This document shows positions 10,919 through 19,872 of a stretch of 64,000 bases of DNA, piece after piece. Source of the stretch: Superficieibacter sp. HKU1 (lineage in GTDB: Bacteria > Pseudomonadota > Gammaproteobacteria > Enterobacterales > Enterobacteriaceae); the NCBI RefSeq assembly GCF_029319185.1, contig NZ_CP119754.1:1674001-1738000 (forward strand), read 5' to 3'. The translations under genes were made by a program, and so were the position numbers. Numbering within the stretch: position 1 is the first letter of the stretch; every line of letters begins with the position of its first letter. The notes beneath the pieces were generated by a model, which was given only the letters and a program-made list of their open reading frames with translations, did not search any database and was not told where the DNA came from.

Positions 10919-12526
10919 ATGAGTCGGGCAGGTGAGTTTTTACAAGATTTAGGTAAGGCATTAATGATGCCGATCTCGGTGATCGCTGCCGCCGGTATTT
11001 TTCTTGGCCTGGCAGCGGCCTTGCAGAATCCGGCAATCGTCGGTGAAAGCATTATTCACGCTGAAATGATGCAGCAGGCGATTGGCTTTATCCGCAAGGT
11101 TGCCGGGGCGTTATTCGCCAATCTACCGCTGCTGTTTGCCATTGCCTGTGCGATTGGCCTGGCCCGCGATGAAAAACCCACGGCGGCGCTGGCGGCGGTC
11201 ATTGGTTTTATTACCTTTCACGTTGGCGTTAATTACAGTTTGCTGGCGCAGGGATTAACGCCAGAGACGACGTCGACGGCGGCTTTTATGGCAAAAGGCT
11301 ATAGCCAGACCGAGGCGGTGATGTATTCCGCGGAATTTGCCAACACCCTCGGTATTTTTTCCTACCAGATGAGCGTCCTCGGCGGGGTGATCGCCGGGAT
11401 GGTAACGGTCATTCTGCATAACCGCTTTTATACGATTACACTCCCGGCGGCCATCGCTTATTTTGGTGGCCGCCGCTTTGTTCCCATTATTACCGTTATT
11501 GTTTTGCCGCTGGTGGGCGTTTTAATGTCGCTGGTGTGGCCGGTGATTGCCAGTGCCATTATTCATCTGGGACGATTTATTGGTGAATCCGGCGCGTTTG
11601 GCACCTTTATTTATGCTTTCACCGAGCGAATCTTAATTCCCACCGGCCTGCATCATATTCTTAATGAAACCGTGCGCTTCACCCCGGTCGGCGGCATGGT
11701 GAATGTCAATAACGAAAGCGTCATCGGCGCGCTCTCCATATTTAATTACGCGCTGGCCCATCCCGGCGCGCTAAGTGAGGATATTACCCGCGAAGCCACG
11801 CGTTTTCTGGCGCAGGGCAAAATTCCGGTGATGATGTTTGGTCTGCCCGCCGCCGCGCTGGCGATGTACCGCTGCGCAAAGCCGGAGCACAAACAGCGGG
11901 TAAAAGCCTTAATGATGGCCGGTGCGCTGGCCTCATTCACTACCGGCATTACTGAACCGCTGGAGTTCAGCTTTATCTTTGTTTCGCCGCTGCTGTTTAT
12001 TTTCCACGCGTTTATGACCGGACTGTCGTTTGCCTGTGCGCAACTGCTTGAGATGACGATCGGTAATATTCAGGGCGGATTGATTGATTTTATGGTCTTT
12101 GGCGTACTGGGCGGCGCGAAAACCCACTGGTGGTTCAGCCTGCTGCTCGGCGCTATCTGGGCACCCGTCTACTACTTCTCTTTTAGGTGGATCATTTTAC
12201 GCACCAATGTCAAAACGCCAGGCCGCGAAGAAGAAAGCGCGGCGTCGGTTGCCAGTGCCAGGGAATTACCGGCGGATGAACACAGCGCGCATATTATTGC
12301 CGGTCTCGGCGGTCAGGACAATATTCAGCAGGTTGACTGCTGCTTCACCCGCCTGCGGGTAAAAATAATCGATATGCAAAAAGTCGATGAAGCCGCGCTC
12401 AGGCGCAGCGGTGCCAGCGGCTTTATTCGCGCGACGGATAACGACATTCAGGTTATTTACGGGCCGCAGGTAGAAAGTATTGCCAGCGCGGTGAAACAAC
12501 ATTTACTCGTTCAACAGACGCAATAA
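10919..12526 (+). CDS. PTS alpha-glucoside transporter, EIICB
   Basis: Sugar permease of the glucose/maltose PTS family, 535 residues. The IIC domain (about 1-425) carries some ten membrane segments and the family loop ending near GLHHILNETVRF, which contributes to the sugar site. The IIB domain (about 455-535) has the phosphocysteine motif CFTRLR (Cys475, with an extra adjacent Cys474). There is no IIA domain, so phosphate must come from a EIIA such as Crr encoded elsewhere. Order and size match AglA/GlvC-type alpha-glucoside transporters (maltose, sucrose isomers), and the GH4 gene next door supports this. The exact substrate is not visible. Confidence 0.85.
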   Translation: MSRAGEFLQDLGKALMMPISVIAAAGIFLGLAAALQNPAIVGESIIHAEMMQQAIGFIRKVAGALFANLPLLFAIACAIGLARDEKPTAALAAVIGFITFHVGVNYSLLAQGLTPETTSTAAFMAKGYSQTEAVMYSAEFANTLGIFSYQMSVLGGVIAGMVTVILHNRFYTITLPAAIAYFGGRRFVPIITVIVLPLVGVLMSLVWPVIASAIIHLGRFIGESGAFGTFIYAFTERILIPTGLHHILNETVRFTPVGGMVNVNNESVIGALSIFNYALAHPGALSEDITREATRFLAQGKIPVMMFGLPAAALAMYRCAKPEHKQRVKALMMAGALASFTTGITEPLEFSFIFVSPLLFIFHAFMTGLSFACAQLLEMTIGNIQGGLIDFMVFGVLGGAKTHWWFSLLLGAIWAPVYYFSFRWIILRTNVKTPGREEESAASVASARELPADEHSAHIIAGLGGQDNIQQVDCCFTRLRVKIIDMQKVDEAALRRSGASGFIRATDNDIQVIYGPQVESIASAVKQHLLVQQTQ

Positions 12527-12534
12527 GAGAACTG

Positions 12535-13863
12535 ATGATGAAAACACATTTTAATATCGTATTAGTCGGTGGGGGTTCCACATGGACGCCGGGATTATTA
12601 AAAGCATTATGCAAACTCAAGGCGCGTCTGCCCTTAAAAAAACTGGTGATGTTTGACGTGAATAGCGAACGCCAGGCGGTAATTGGCGACTACGCTAAAG
12701 TCTTATTCAGCGAAGAATATCCGGAACTGGAATTTACCTATACCACCGACGAAGAGGTCGCGTTTAATGATATGGATTTCATCTTCTGTCAGATGCGCAC
12801 CGGCGGCTATGCGATGCGCGAGAAAGATGAAAAAATCCCGCTAAGCCTCGGCGTCATCGGGCAGGAAACCTGCGGCGCAGGTGGCTTTGCCTACGGTATG
12901 CGCTCCATTCGCGACATGATTGCGCTGGTCGAGAAAGTCCGTGCCCGTTCGCCGCAAGCCTGGATCCTTAACTACACCAATCCGGCGGCGATTGTGGCGG
13001 ATGCCCTGAACAAGCGTTTTCCGCAAGATAAACGCATCCTCAATATCTGCGATCAGCCGGTTAACCTGCTGCGCTCTTATGGGCGCCTGCTGAACCGCGA
13101 CCCGGCAACCTTCGATCCGGTCTATTTCGGCCTCAACCACTTCGGCTGGTTTACTCATCTGTATGATGAAAACGGCAATGACCTTGCTCCGGAACTGAAA
13201 GCCTATATTGCCGCCAACGGTTTTAAACCGGTGGACGCCGAACAGCGCGATAAATCCTGGCTGGAAACCTACGCGGCAGTGGCCGATATGCTGCGTGATT
13301 TCCCGGATTATCTGCCGAACACCTATCTGCAATATTACCTTTACCCGGAGTATAAATTCTCCAGACTGGACCCCAACTTTACCCGCGCCAATGAAGTGAT
13401 TAACGGCCGGGAAAAACGGGTCTTTGAAGAGTGCCGCACCGCGGTGGCCGAAGGGACGACGCGCAACGTACACGTGGTACACAACGACGCGCACGGCGAC
13501 ATGATCGTCGAGCTGGCCGAAGCTATCGCCTTCAATCTGAAGAAAAAATTCATTGTGATGCTGCCCAATAATGGACTGGTCGAAAACCTTGATGACGATG
13601 TGATGGTCGAACTGACGGCAGAAATTGGCTGCAACGGACCGCGTCCGTATGGCATAGGGAAAATCCCGACCTTTTACAAAGGGTTGATTGAGCAACAGTT
13701 TGCTTATGAGCGGCTGACCGTTGAGGCGTGGTTTGAAGGCTCCTACACTAAAGCCCTACAGGCATTAACGCTTAACCGCACGATCGTCGATGCGAAAAAA
13801 GCACGTCAGGTGCTGGATGCGCTGATTGAAGCAAACAAAGACTACTGGCCAGAGCTGCGCTAA
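12535..13863 (+). CDS. GH4 family phospho-glucosidase, probably 6-phospho-alpha-glucosidase
   Basis: NAD- and Mn-dependent glycosidase of family GH4, 442 residues, close in size to AglB/GlvA. The Rossmann NAD site is VGGGSTWTPG (residues 11-20), followed by QMRTGGYAMREKDEKIPL, the GQETCGAGGFAYGMRSI block, NYTNP, and the metal/catalytic region ICDQP (171-175) with NHFGW (from 201). Such enzymes cleave phosphorylated disaccharides delivered by the PTS. The four-residue signature CDQP differs from the CDMP usually associated with 6-phospho-alpha-glucosidases. The neighbouring EIICB still makes an alpha-glucoside likely. It starts 8 bases after the transporter stop; a second ATG follows immediately. 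Confidence 0.87.
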   Translation: MMKTHFNIVLVGGGSTWTPGLLKALCKLKARLPLKKLVMFDVNSERQAVIGDYAKVLFSEEYPELEFTYTTDEEVAFNDMDFIFCQMRTGGYAMREKDEKIPLSLGVIGQETCGAGGFAYGMRSIRDMIALVEKVRARSPQAWILNYTNPAAIVADALNKRFPQDKRILNICDQPVNLLRSYGRLLNRDPATFDPVYFGLNHFGWFTHLYDENGNDLAPELKAYIAANGFKPVDAEQRDKSWLETYAAVADMLRDFPDYLPNTYLQYYLYPEYKFSRLDPNFTRANEVINGREKRVFEECRTAVAEGTTRNVHVVHNDAHGDMIVELAEAIAFNLKKKFIVMLPNNGLVENLDDDVMVELTAEIGCNGPRPYGIGKIPTFYKGLIEQQFAYERLTVEAWFEGSYTKALQALTLNRTIVDAKKARQVLDALIEANKDYWPELR

Positions 13864-13871
13864 CGCCTTTC

Positions 13872-13895
13872 CCCCTCTTCTGTCAGGAAGAGGGG
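13872..13895 (+). terminator. Hairpin after the alpha-glucoside operon
   Basis: Nine-base perfect stem (CCCCTCTTC / GAAGAGGGG) with a 6-base loop just after the GH4 stop codon. No T tract follows, so it may be a weak terminator or a 3'-end stabilising hairpin. Confidence 0.5.
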
Positions 13896-13980
13896 AACCC
13901 GTCTAACCCTGTGAAATATTTGCGAGCCACTTTCCACAATTCCAAAAACCCATACCCCGGCAGACTGAAAAATGGCACAA

Positions 13981-14000
13981 TAGTGGCTGTTTATACAGTA
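13981..14000 (+). promoter_or_regulatory. LexA box of dinG
   Basis: TAGTGGCTGTTTATACAGTA matches the known E. coli dinG SOS box at 19 of 20 positions from memory. The right half (TATACAGTA) is consensus and the left half is degenerate (GTG instead of CTG). It lies 15 bases before the dinG ATG, where bound LexA would block transcription. Confidence 0.8.
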
Positions 14001-14014
14001 TCTCAGGTTTTACG

Positions 14015-16162
14015 ATGGCCCTTACTCCTGCGCTAAAAGCGCAAATCGCCGCCTGGTATAAGGCGCTGCAACAGCAAATTCCGGAGTTTATCCCGCGTCC
14101 GCCGCAGCGGCAGATGATTGCTGACGTGGCGAAAACCCTCGCTGGCGAGGACGGGCGGCACCTGGCAATTGAAGCGCCGACGGGCGTCGGCAAAACCTTA
14201 TCGTACCTGATCCCCGGTATCGCCATCGCCAGGGAAGAGCAAAAAACGCTGGTGGTCAGTACCGCCAACGTGGCGCTTCAGGACCAGATCTACAGCAAAG
14301 ATTTACCGCTGCTGAAAAAAATCATTCCTGAGCTGCGCTTCACGGCGGCATTTGGGCGCGGTCGCTACGTTTGCCCGCGTAACCTCACCGCGCTTGCCAG
14401 CACGGAAGAAACCCAGCAGGATCTGCTGGCCTTTCTTGATGATGAGCTGACGCCGAATAACAAAGAAGAGCAGCAGCATTGTGCGACGCTAAAAAAAGAT
14501 CTCGACAGCTATAAATGGGATGGCCTGCGCGATCATACCGACCGCGCCATCAGTGACGATCTGTGGCGACGCCTGAGTACTGACAAAGCCAGCTGCCTGA
14601 ACCGAAACTGTCACTACTACCGGGAATGCCCGTTTTTTGTTGCCCGGCGTGAAATCCAGGACGCGGAGGTGGTGGTGGCCAATCACGCGTTGGTGATGGC
14701 GGCAATGGAGAGTGAAGCGGTACTGCCGGAAGCGAAAAATATGCTGCTGGTGCTTGATGAAGGCCATCACCTGCCCGATGTCGCGCGCGACGCGCTGGAA
14801 ATGAGCGCTGAAATCACCGCGCCATGGTATCGGCTCCAGCTCGATCTTTTTACCAAACTGGTCGCGACCTGCCTTGAACAGTTTCGTCCGAAAACCCTGC
14901 CGCCGCTCGCGACGCCGGAGCGCCTTAACGCCCATTGCGAAGAGCTTTATGAACTGATTGCCTCCCTGAATGCGATTCTGAATGTATACCTTCCGGCTAC
15001 TCAGGAGGCGGAGCATCGCTTTGTGATGGGGGAGTTACCGGACGAGATCATGGCTATTTGTCAGCGTCTGGCAAAATTGACCGAGCTGCTGCGCGGGCTG
15101 GCCGAGGCGTTTCTCAACGATCTAGGTGAAAAAACCGGCTCGCACGATATCGTTCGCCTGCACCGGGTGATCCTGCAAATGAACCGCGCGCTGGGGATGT
15201 TTGAGGCGCAGAGTAAACTCTGGCGTCTGGCCTCGCTGGCGCATGCCTCCGGTGCGCCGGTGTCAAAATGGGCGACGCGGGACGTCCGCGAAGGGCAGAG
15301 TCATATGTTTTTTCACTGTGTTGGCATCCGCGTCAGCGACCAGCTGGAAAAATTGCTCTGGCGCAGCGTGCCGCACATTGTCGTTACCTCCGCCACGTTG
15401 CGTTCGCTTAACAGTTTTTCCCGTTTGCAGGAGATGAGCGGACTCAAAGAGAAGGCGGGCGACCGCTTTGTGGCGCTGGACTCGCCTTTTAACCACGTCG
15501 AACAGGGCAAGATTATTATCCCGCAGATGCACTATGAGCCGCTGATGGAAAACGAAGCGCAGCACGTGGCTGAAATGGCGGCGTTTTTCCGCCGGGAGCT
15601 GGAGAGTAAAAAGCATCGCGGTATGCTGGTATTGTTTGCCAGCGGTCGCGCCATGCAGCGCTTTCTGGAGCACGTTACCGATCTGCGCCTGCTGTTGCTG
15701 GTGCAGGGCGATCAACCGCGCTATCGGCTGGTGGAGCTGCACCGCAAGCGGGTGGAAGCTGGCGAGCGTAGCGTCCTGGTCGGGCTACAATCTTTTGCTG
15801 AAGGGCTGGATCTCAAAGGTGAGTTGTTAAGCCAGGTCCACATTCATAAAATCGCTTTCCCGCCTATCGACAGTCCGGTGGTGATCACCGAAGGCGAGTG
15901 GCTGAAGAGCCTGAAGCGTTATCCGTTTGAAGTACAAAGCCTGCCCAGCGCCTCGTTCAATCTCATTCAGCAGGTGGGGCGTTTGATCCGCAGCCACAGC
16001 TGCTGGGGGGAAGTGGTGATTTATGATAAACGTCTGCTGACGAAAAACTACGGTCAGCGGCTGCTGAATGCGCTGCCAGTGTTTCCGATTTCCCAACCTG
16101 AAGTGCCTGACGTTATAGTTAACAAAACCAAAACAAAACCAACCCGTCGCAAACGACGTTAA
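14015..16162 (+). CDS. dinG: ATP-dependent DNA helicase DinG
   Basis: SOS-induced superfamily 2 helicase of the XPD type, 715 residues (E. coli 716), which unwinds D-loops, R-loops and replication/transcription collisions with 5'-3' polarity. Walker A is APTGVGKT (54-61). The four iron-sulfur cluster cysteines are C120, C194, C199 and C205, at the same positions as in E. coli. The DEAH-like box is DEGHH (248-252), and the C-terminal motif VI region is QVGRLIRS. Regulation by LexA is indicated by the box upstream. It is followed after 26 bases by ybiB, probably in one operon. Confidence 0.96.
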   Translation: MALTPALKAQIAAWYKALQQQIPEFIPRPPQRQMIADVAKTLAGEDGRHLAIEAPTGVGKTLSYLIPGIAIAREEQKTLVVSTANVALQDQIYSKDLPLLKKIIPELRFTAAFGRGRYVCPRNLTALASTEETQQDLLAFLDDELTPNNKEEQQHCATLKKDLDSYKWDGLRDHTDRAISDDLWRRLSTDKASCLNRNCHYYRECPFFVARREIQDAEVVVANHALVMAAMESEAVLPEAKNMLLVLDEGHHLPDVARDALEMSAEITAPWYRLQLDLFTKLVATCLEQFRPKTLPPLATPERLNAHCEELYELIASLNAILNVYLPATQEAEHRFVMGELPDEIMAICQRLAKLTELLRGLAEAFLNDLGEKTGSHDIVRLHRVILQMNRALGMFEAQSKLWRLASLAHASGAPVSKWATRDVREGQSHMFFHCVGIRVSDQLEKLLWRSVPHIVVTSATLRSLNSFSRLQEMSGLKEKAGDRFVALDSPFNHVEQGKIIIPQMHYEPLMENEAQHVAEMAAFFRRELESKKHRGMLVLFASGRAMQRFLEHVTDLRLLLLVQGDQPRYRLVELHRKRVEAGERSVLVGLQSFAEGLDLKGELLSQVHIHKIAFPPIDSPVVITEGEWLKSLKRYPFEVQSLPSASFNLIQQVGRLIRSHSCWGEVVIYDKRLLTKNYGQRLLNALPVFPISQPEVPDVIVNKTKTKPTRRKRR

Positions 16163-16188
16163 TGATGTGAGCCGCAGGAGGACGTTGG

Positions 16189-17157
16189 ATGGATTACCGC
16201 AAGATCATCAAAGAAGTGGGACGGGGGAAGAATCACGCCCGCGATTTGGATCTCGACACCGCACGAGAGCTGTATAGCCGAATGCTTAACGGCGACGTGG
16301 GCGATCTCGAAATGGGCGGCATTCTGATTGCCCTGCGTATCAAGGGCGAGGGTGAAGCCGAGATGCAGGGATTCTATCAGGCAATGCAGCAGCAGGTGAT
16401 GCGCCTGACGCCACCGGTGGCGAAGCCAATGCCGGTGGTTATTCCGAGCTACAACGGGGCGCGAAAACAGGCCAACCTGACGCCGCTGCTGGCGATCCTG
16501 CTGCATAAGTTCGGCTTCCCGGTGGTGGTTCATGGGGTGAGTGAAGATCCCGGACGCGTGCTGACGGAAACAATTTTTTCCCTGCTGGGCATTAAGGCCA
16601 CGCATCATGCCGGGCAGGCCCAGGCGAAACTCGACGGATCGCAGCCGGTGTATATTCCGGTCAGTGCGTTCTGCCCGCCGCTGGAAAAACAGCTGGCGTT
16701 ACGCTGGCGGATGGGCGTACGTAACAGCGCGCATACCCTGGCAAAGCTGGCTACGCCGTTTGCAGAAGATGCTGCGCTGCGTCTCTCCAGCGTTTCTCAT
16801 CCGGAATACGTTACGCGGGTGGCGCAATTTTTCACCGATATCGGCGGGCGCGGCCTGCTGATGCAGGGGACTGAGGGCGAAGTTTACGCCAGTCCGCAGC
16901 GTTGCCCGCCGATCAGCCTGATCGACGCAGGCGGCGTGCGGGTTATCAGCGAACGTCAGGAACTCAGCGAGGCCAGTGAACTATCGCTACCGGAGAGTAA
17001 AGATCCTGAGGTTACCGCGCGCTGGATTGAGCGCTGCGTCAGCGGCTGCGAGCCGGTGCCGCAGTCGCTGAAAATTCAGATTGCCTGCTGCCTGTTGGCA
17101 ACCGGCGAAGTGGATACTCTGGCGTCCGGGCTGGCCCGCGTTGCGCAGAGTTACTAA
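16189..17157 (+). CDS. ybiB: YbiB, TrpD2-family nucleic-acid-binding protein
   Basis: A 322-residue homologue of anthranilate phosphoribosyltransferase (glycosyltransferase family 3 fold). The N-terminal helical domain is at about 1-70 (MNGDVGDLEMGGILIALRIKGE) and the C-terminal alpha/beta domain follows. The TrpD substrate loops are not conserved. E. coli YbiB binds nucleic acids without sequence specificity rather than acting as TrpD, and is SOS-linked through dinG. A strong SD AGGAGG (16176-16181) fixes the start. In E. coli ybiB is followed by hcxB, which is absent here. Confidence 0.92.
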   Translation: MDYRKIIKEVGRGKNHARDLDLDTARELYSRMLNGDVGDLEMGGILIALRIKGEGEAEMQGFYQAMQQQVMRLTPPVAKPMPVVIPSYNGARKQANLTPLLAILLHKFGFPVVVHGVSEDPGRVLTETIFSLLGIKATHHAGQAQAKLDGSQPVYIPVSAFCPPLEKQLALRWRMGVRNSAHTLAKLATPFAEDAALRLSSVSHPEYVTRVAQFFTDIGGRGLLMQGTEGEVYASPQRCPPISLIDAGGVRVISERQELSEASELSLPESKDPEVTARWIERCVSGCEPVPQSLKIQIACCLLATGEVDTLASGLARVAQSY

Positions 17158-17166
17158 GCGTATGCC

Positions 17167-17195
17167 AAAAAAAAGCCCGTCCATCATGGACGGGC
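17167..17195 (-). terminator. Intrinsic terminator for ybiJ
   Basis: Ten-base stem GCCCGTCCAT / ATGGACGGGC around a single base, with eight A on the plus strand at 17167-17174, which read as a U tract on the minus strand. It therefore terminates leftward transcription from ybiJ. Confidence 0.8.
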
Positions 17196-17284
17196 AAAAA
17201 GGGTAACAAACACAGAGTCAATAATGAGGGTTAATGCGCCCCGCCGGTGGGTGGCCAGCGGGTCAGGTCAACATAGAGTGGCGA

Positions 17285-17545
17285 TTAGTTGTAGATAACC
17301 GCAGTGCCGCTCATTTTGTTGTTACCGTTGGTAGAGGTGATGCTGTAGCCTTTTGCACCAGCGGCAGCCGCTTTCTCTGCCAGACGCGCTTCCAGGCCGT
17401 CCAGCGTAGTTGCGCCGTTAGCGGAAACCACGCCGACTTTATTCATGCTCTGTGCCTGAGCCGGGTTAACGGCTTCAGCAGCAAAAGCGCCAAAGGAAAG
17501 TGTAGAAAGGGCGATAGCGGCAACAGCATATTTGATGGTTTTCAT
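17285..17545 (-). CDS. ybiJ: YbiJ, DUF1471/YhcN-family periplasmic protein
   Basis: Small secreted protein of 86 residues. A signal peptide (MKTIKYAVAAIALSTLSFGAFA, cleavage after residue 22) is followed by a mature domain with VGVVSANGATTLDGLEARLAEKAAAAGAKGY and a final GTAVIYN, the DUF1471 pattern shared with BhsA, McbA and YhcN. Family members accumulate under oxidative, acid or copper stress and affect biofilm; a precise role for YbiJ is not known. The start at 17545 gives a proper signal peptide and has a GAGAGA SD; upstream in-frame starts do not. Confidence 0.9.
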   Translation of the reverse strand: MKTIKYAVAAIALSTLSFGAFAAEAVNPAQAQSMNKVGVVSANGATTLDGLEARLAEKAAAAGAKGYSITSTNGNNKMSGTAVIYN

Positions 17546-17829
17546 AGTTAATCTCTCGCAGGTTATTCTGTTAATGTGACGATGTTCCGTCGATGTGATA
17601 AGTATCACGCTTTTTTTCGAGAGATAAAATCGAAGAGAATTGACGACGTTGTTCGAAAAATTTGAATGATGATAATTTATTGATTATTAATAAATTATTT
17701 TTGGCCGTGAAGCTGAAAGAAGAATGAGCACGGTCAGAAAAAGTTTAAAGGCACAGTTTGCTACTCCGGCCCCTGAAATCCGTGCTCGTAACGTTACCGT
17801 GGGATGCTGTCAGCATCGGCAAAGAACAG

Positions 17830-18096
17830 TCAGCGTAACTGGCTATCCTTCGAACCTCTGCGATTATATCCTGAAAATTTCGCATTATTTAAATCTTTCT
17901 TCTGCTGACAGTTCACGCACAGCCGCACGCCTGGGATCGCCTTACGACGCGCTTCCGGGATACGTTCATCGCATTCTTCACAAAATTCGACGCTTTCACC
18001 CGTTGGCAGGTCGCGACGCGCACGTGCAACCGCATCTTCAATGGTACTGTCGATCTGATCCTGCACAGCACCGTCATTTGCCCAACCTGATGCCAT
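17830..18096 (-). CDS. ybiI: YbiI, DksA/TraR-type zinc-finger protein
   Basis: An 88-residue protein whose C-terminal half holds a C4 zinc finger, C39-x2-C42 and C60-x2-C63, of the DksA/TraR type. The N-terminal part is short and acidic and could enter the RNA polymerase secondary channel. The long coiled coil of DksA is missing, as in TraR-like proteins. Length and place match E. coli YbiI. SD CAGGAGG precedes the ATG. A role in modulating RNA polymerase is inferred from the family. Confidence 0.9.
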   Translation of the reverse strand: MASGWANDGAVQDQIDSTIEDAVARARRDLPTGESVEFCEECDERIPEARRKAIPGVRLCVNCQQKKDLNNAKFSGYNRRGSKDSQLR

Positions 18097-18229
18097 TTTT
18101 ACCTCCTGAGGTTTACTTCATTATAGCAAAATGGGGTCAAATTTTGTGCAGGCAAGGGCGTGGCGCGGGGTTTTAGGACCATTCGCGGCACGCAATTTAA
18201 GGCACAAGGATGGGTGAGAAGGATAAAAA

Positions 18230-18850
18230 TTATCCCTGCCGCGCATCCGGGCGGATCAGGTCAAAGCGGTGGGCTTCATCAATGCTGTAATACGCGGATG
18301 GCCCACCCGCCCGCAGCACCGGCTGCGCTTTGGCGGTCTGGTAGATGCCATCCTCCAGCAGCGACTCATCAATATGTACCGCAATTACCTCTCCCAGTAC
18401 CAGCCAGGTGTCTACCGCCGTGCCGTCTGCGCCGGTAAGCTGAATGCACTGCGAAAGACGGCATTCGAAATTAACCGGGCTTTCTGCCACGCGCGGGACG
18501 CTGACAAGGCGGCTGGCCGCAGGCGTCAGTCCGGCGCGCAAAAACTCATTTTCACCGTGCGGCAGGGTGGCCGACGTTTCATTCATCTGACGCGCCAGCG
18601 GCAGGGTGGTGAGATTCCAGACAAACTCTTTGGTCTCGACAATATTGCGCACGCTGTCTTTCCAGCCGCTGCTGGCAAAACCGATAATCGGTGGCCGGTA
18701 ATTAAAGCAGTTGAAAAAGCTGTACGGGGCCAGGTTGGCCTTTCCCTGCGCGTCCTGCGAAGCGATCCAGCCAATTGGACGGGGGCCAATAATCGCGTTA
18801 AGCGGATCGTGCGGCAGGCCATGACCCTGCGATGGCTGATAAAAATACAT
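18230..18850 (-). CDS. Flavin reductase-like, FMN-binding split-barrel protein
   Basis: A 206-residue protein with the split-barrel flavin reductase fold. Characteristic segments are PRPIGWIASQDAQGKANLAPYSFFN (residues 24-48, FMN-binding region) and KDSVRNIVETKEFVWNL (about 63-79), which resemble the DIM6/NTAB family. I place the start at 18850 because a GAGG motif lies six bases upstream; the ATG at 18865 has no SD. It stands alone, convergent with nothing and divergent from rlmF. No E. coli K-12 gene occupies this position. The substrate is unknown. Confidence 0.8.
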   Translation of the reverse strand: MYFYQPSQGHGLPHDPLNAIIGPRPIGWIASQDAQGKANLAPYSFFNCFNYRPPIIGFASSGWKDSVRNIVETKEFVWNLTTLPLARQMNETSATLPHGENEFLRAGLTPAASRLVSVPRVAESPVNFECRLSQCIQLTGADGTAVDTWLVLGEVIAVHIDESLLEDGIYQTAKAQPVLRAGGPSAYYSIDEAHRFDLIRPDARQG

Positions 18851-18945
18851 AGTTTTCCTCTGCAAAAAACGGATTTCTCCAGACTCACTTATTTACCCGC
18901 CCGGCGTCAACGGGTATCTTACGCGGCAATCGACAGGAGAAAGCT

Positions 18946-19872
18946 ATGAATGCCCAGAAACCGGGATTACACCCGCGTAACCGCCACCGTGACCGCTACG
19001 ATCTTCCCGCCCTCTGCGTGGCGTGTCCGGAGCTTGCTGAATTTATCACCACCAATCCCTCCGGCGAGGAGACCATTAACTTTGCCGAACCGCGGGCCGT
19101 TAAGGCATTGAACAAAGCGCTGCTGATGCATTTTTACGGCGTGCAGCAGTGGGATGTTCCGGAGGGTTCTCTTTGCCCGCCGGTGCCGGGCAGGGCGGAT
19201 TATATTCACCATCTGGCCGACCTGCTGTCAGAAACCGGCGGTGAAATTCCCCGTCAGGCCAGCGTGCTGGATATCGGCGTCGGCGCAAACTGTATCTACC
19301 CGCTGATTGGCGCCTCTGAGTATGGCTGGCGCTTTACCGGTACCGAGGTCAATGCCGGGGCGTTTGCCAGCGCCCAGGCCATCGTGAACGGCAATCCGGG
19401 CATGAACCGCAGCATTCGCCTGCGTAAACAGAAAGATGAAACCGCTATTTTTCGCGGCATCATTCGTAAAAACGAGCAGTACGACGCCACTATTTGTAAT
19501 CCGCCGTTCCACGATTCCGCCGAGGCGGCGCGAGAGGGTAACGAGCGTAAGCGGCGCAATCTGGGGCAAAAGCAGGGTGATGCGCGTAACTTTGGCGGTC
19601 AGCAGCAGGAGTTGTGGTGCCAAGGCGGGGAAGTGCGTTTTATTCAGCAGATGATTGAAGAGAGCAAAACCTTTGCCCGTCAGGTGATGTGGTTTAGTTC
19701 GCTGGTGTCCCGTGGTGAAAACCTGCCGCTGTTGTATCCGGCGCTGACGGCAGCAGGCGCGGTGAAAGTAGTGAAAAAAGAGATGGCCCAGGGTCAAAAG
19801 CAGAGTCGCTTTATCGCCTGGACCTTCCTCGACGAAGACCAGCGTCGTCGTTTCGCGGTCCGCGCCCGCTAA
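18946..19872 (+). CDS. rlmF: 23S rRNA m6A1618 methyltransferase RlmF
   Basis: Class I SAM-dependent methyltransferase that modifies adenine 1618 of 23S rRNA; 308 residues as in E. coli (formerly YbiN). The SAM-binding motif is [22 protein letters not shown] (about 107-128) and the N6-adenine catalytic motif is NPPFH (about residues 185-189). The N-terminus is rich in basic residues ([11 protein letters not shown]), fitting rRNA binding. SD AGGAGA precedes the ATG. The stop codon overlaps the convergent ybiO stop by four bases. Confidence 0.95.
   Translation: MNAQKPGLHPRNRHRDRYDLPALCVACPELAEFITTNPSGEETINFAEPRAVKALNKALLMHFYGVQQWDVPEGSLCPPVPGRADYIHHLADLLSETGGEIPRQASVLDIGVGANCIYPLIGASEYGWRFTGTEVNAGAFASAQAIVNGNPGMNRSIRLRKQKDETAIFRGIIRKNEQYDATICNPPFHDSAEAAREGNERKRRNLGQKQGDARNFGGQQQELWCQGGEVRFIQQMIEESKTFARQVMWFSSLVSRGENLPLLYPALTAAGAVKVVKKEMAQGQKQSRFIAWTFLDEDQRRRFAVRAR

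Noticed and set aside
17800..17830. Short hairpin ATGCTGTCAGCAT downstream of ybiI
   Set aside because: Stem is short and no T tract follows on the minus strand.
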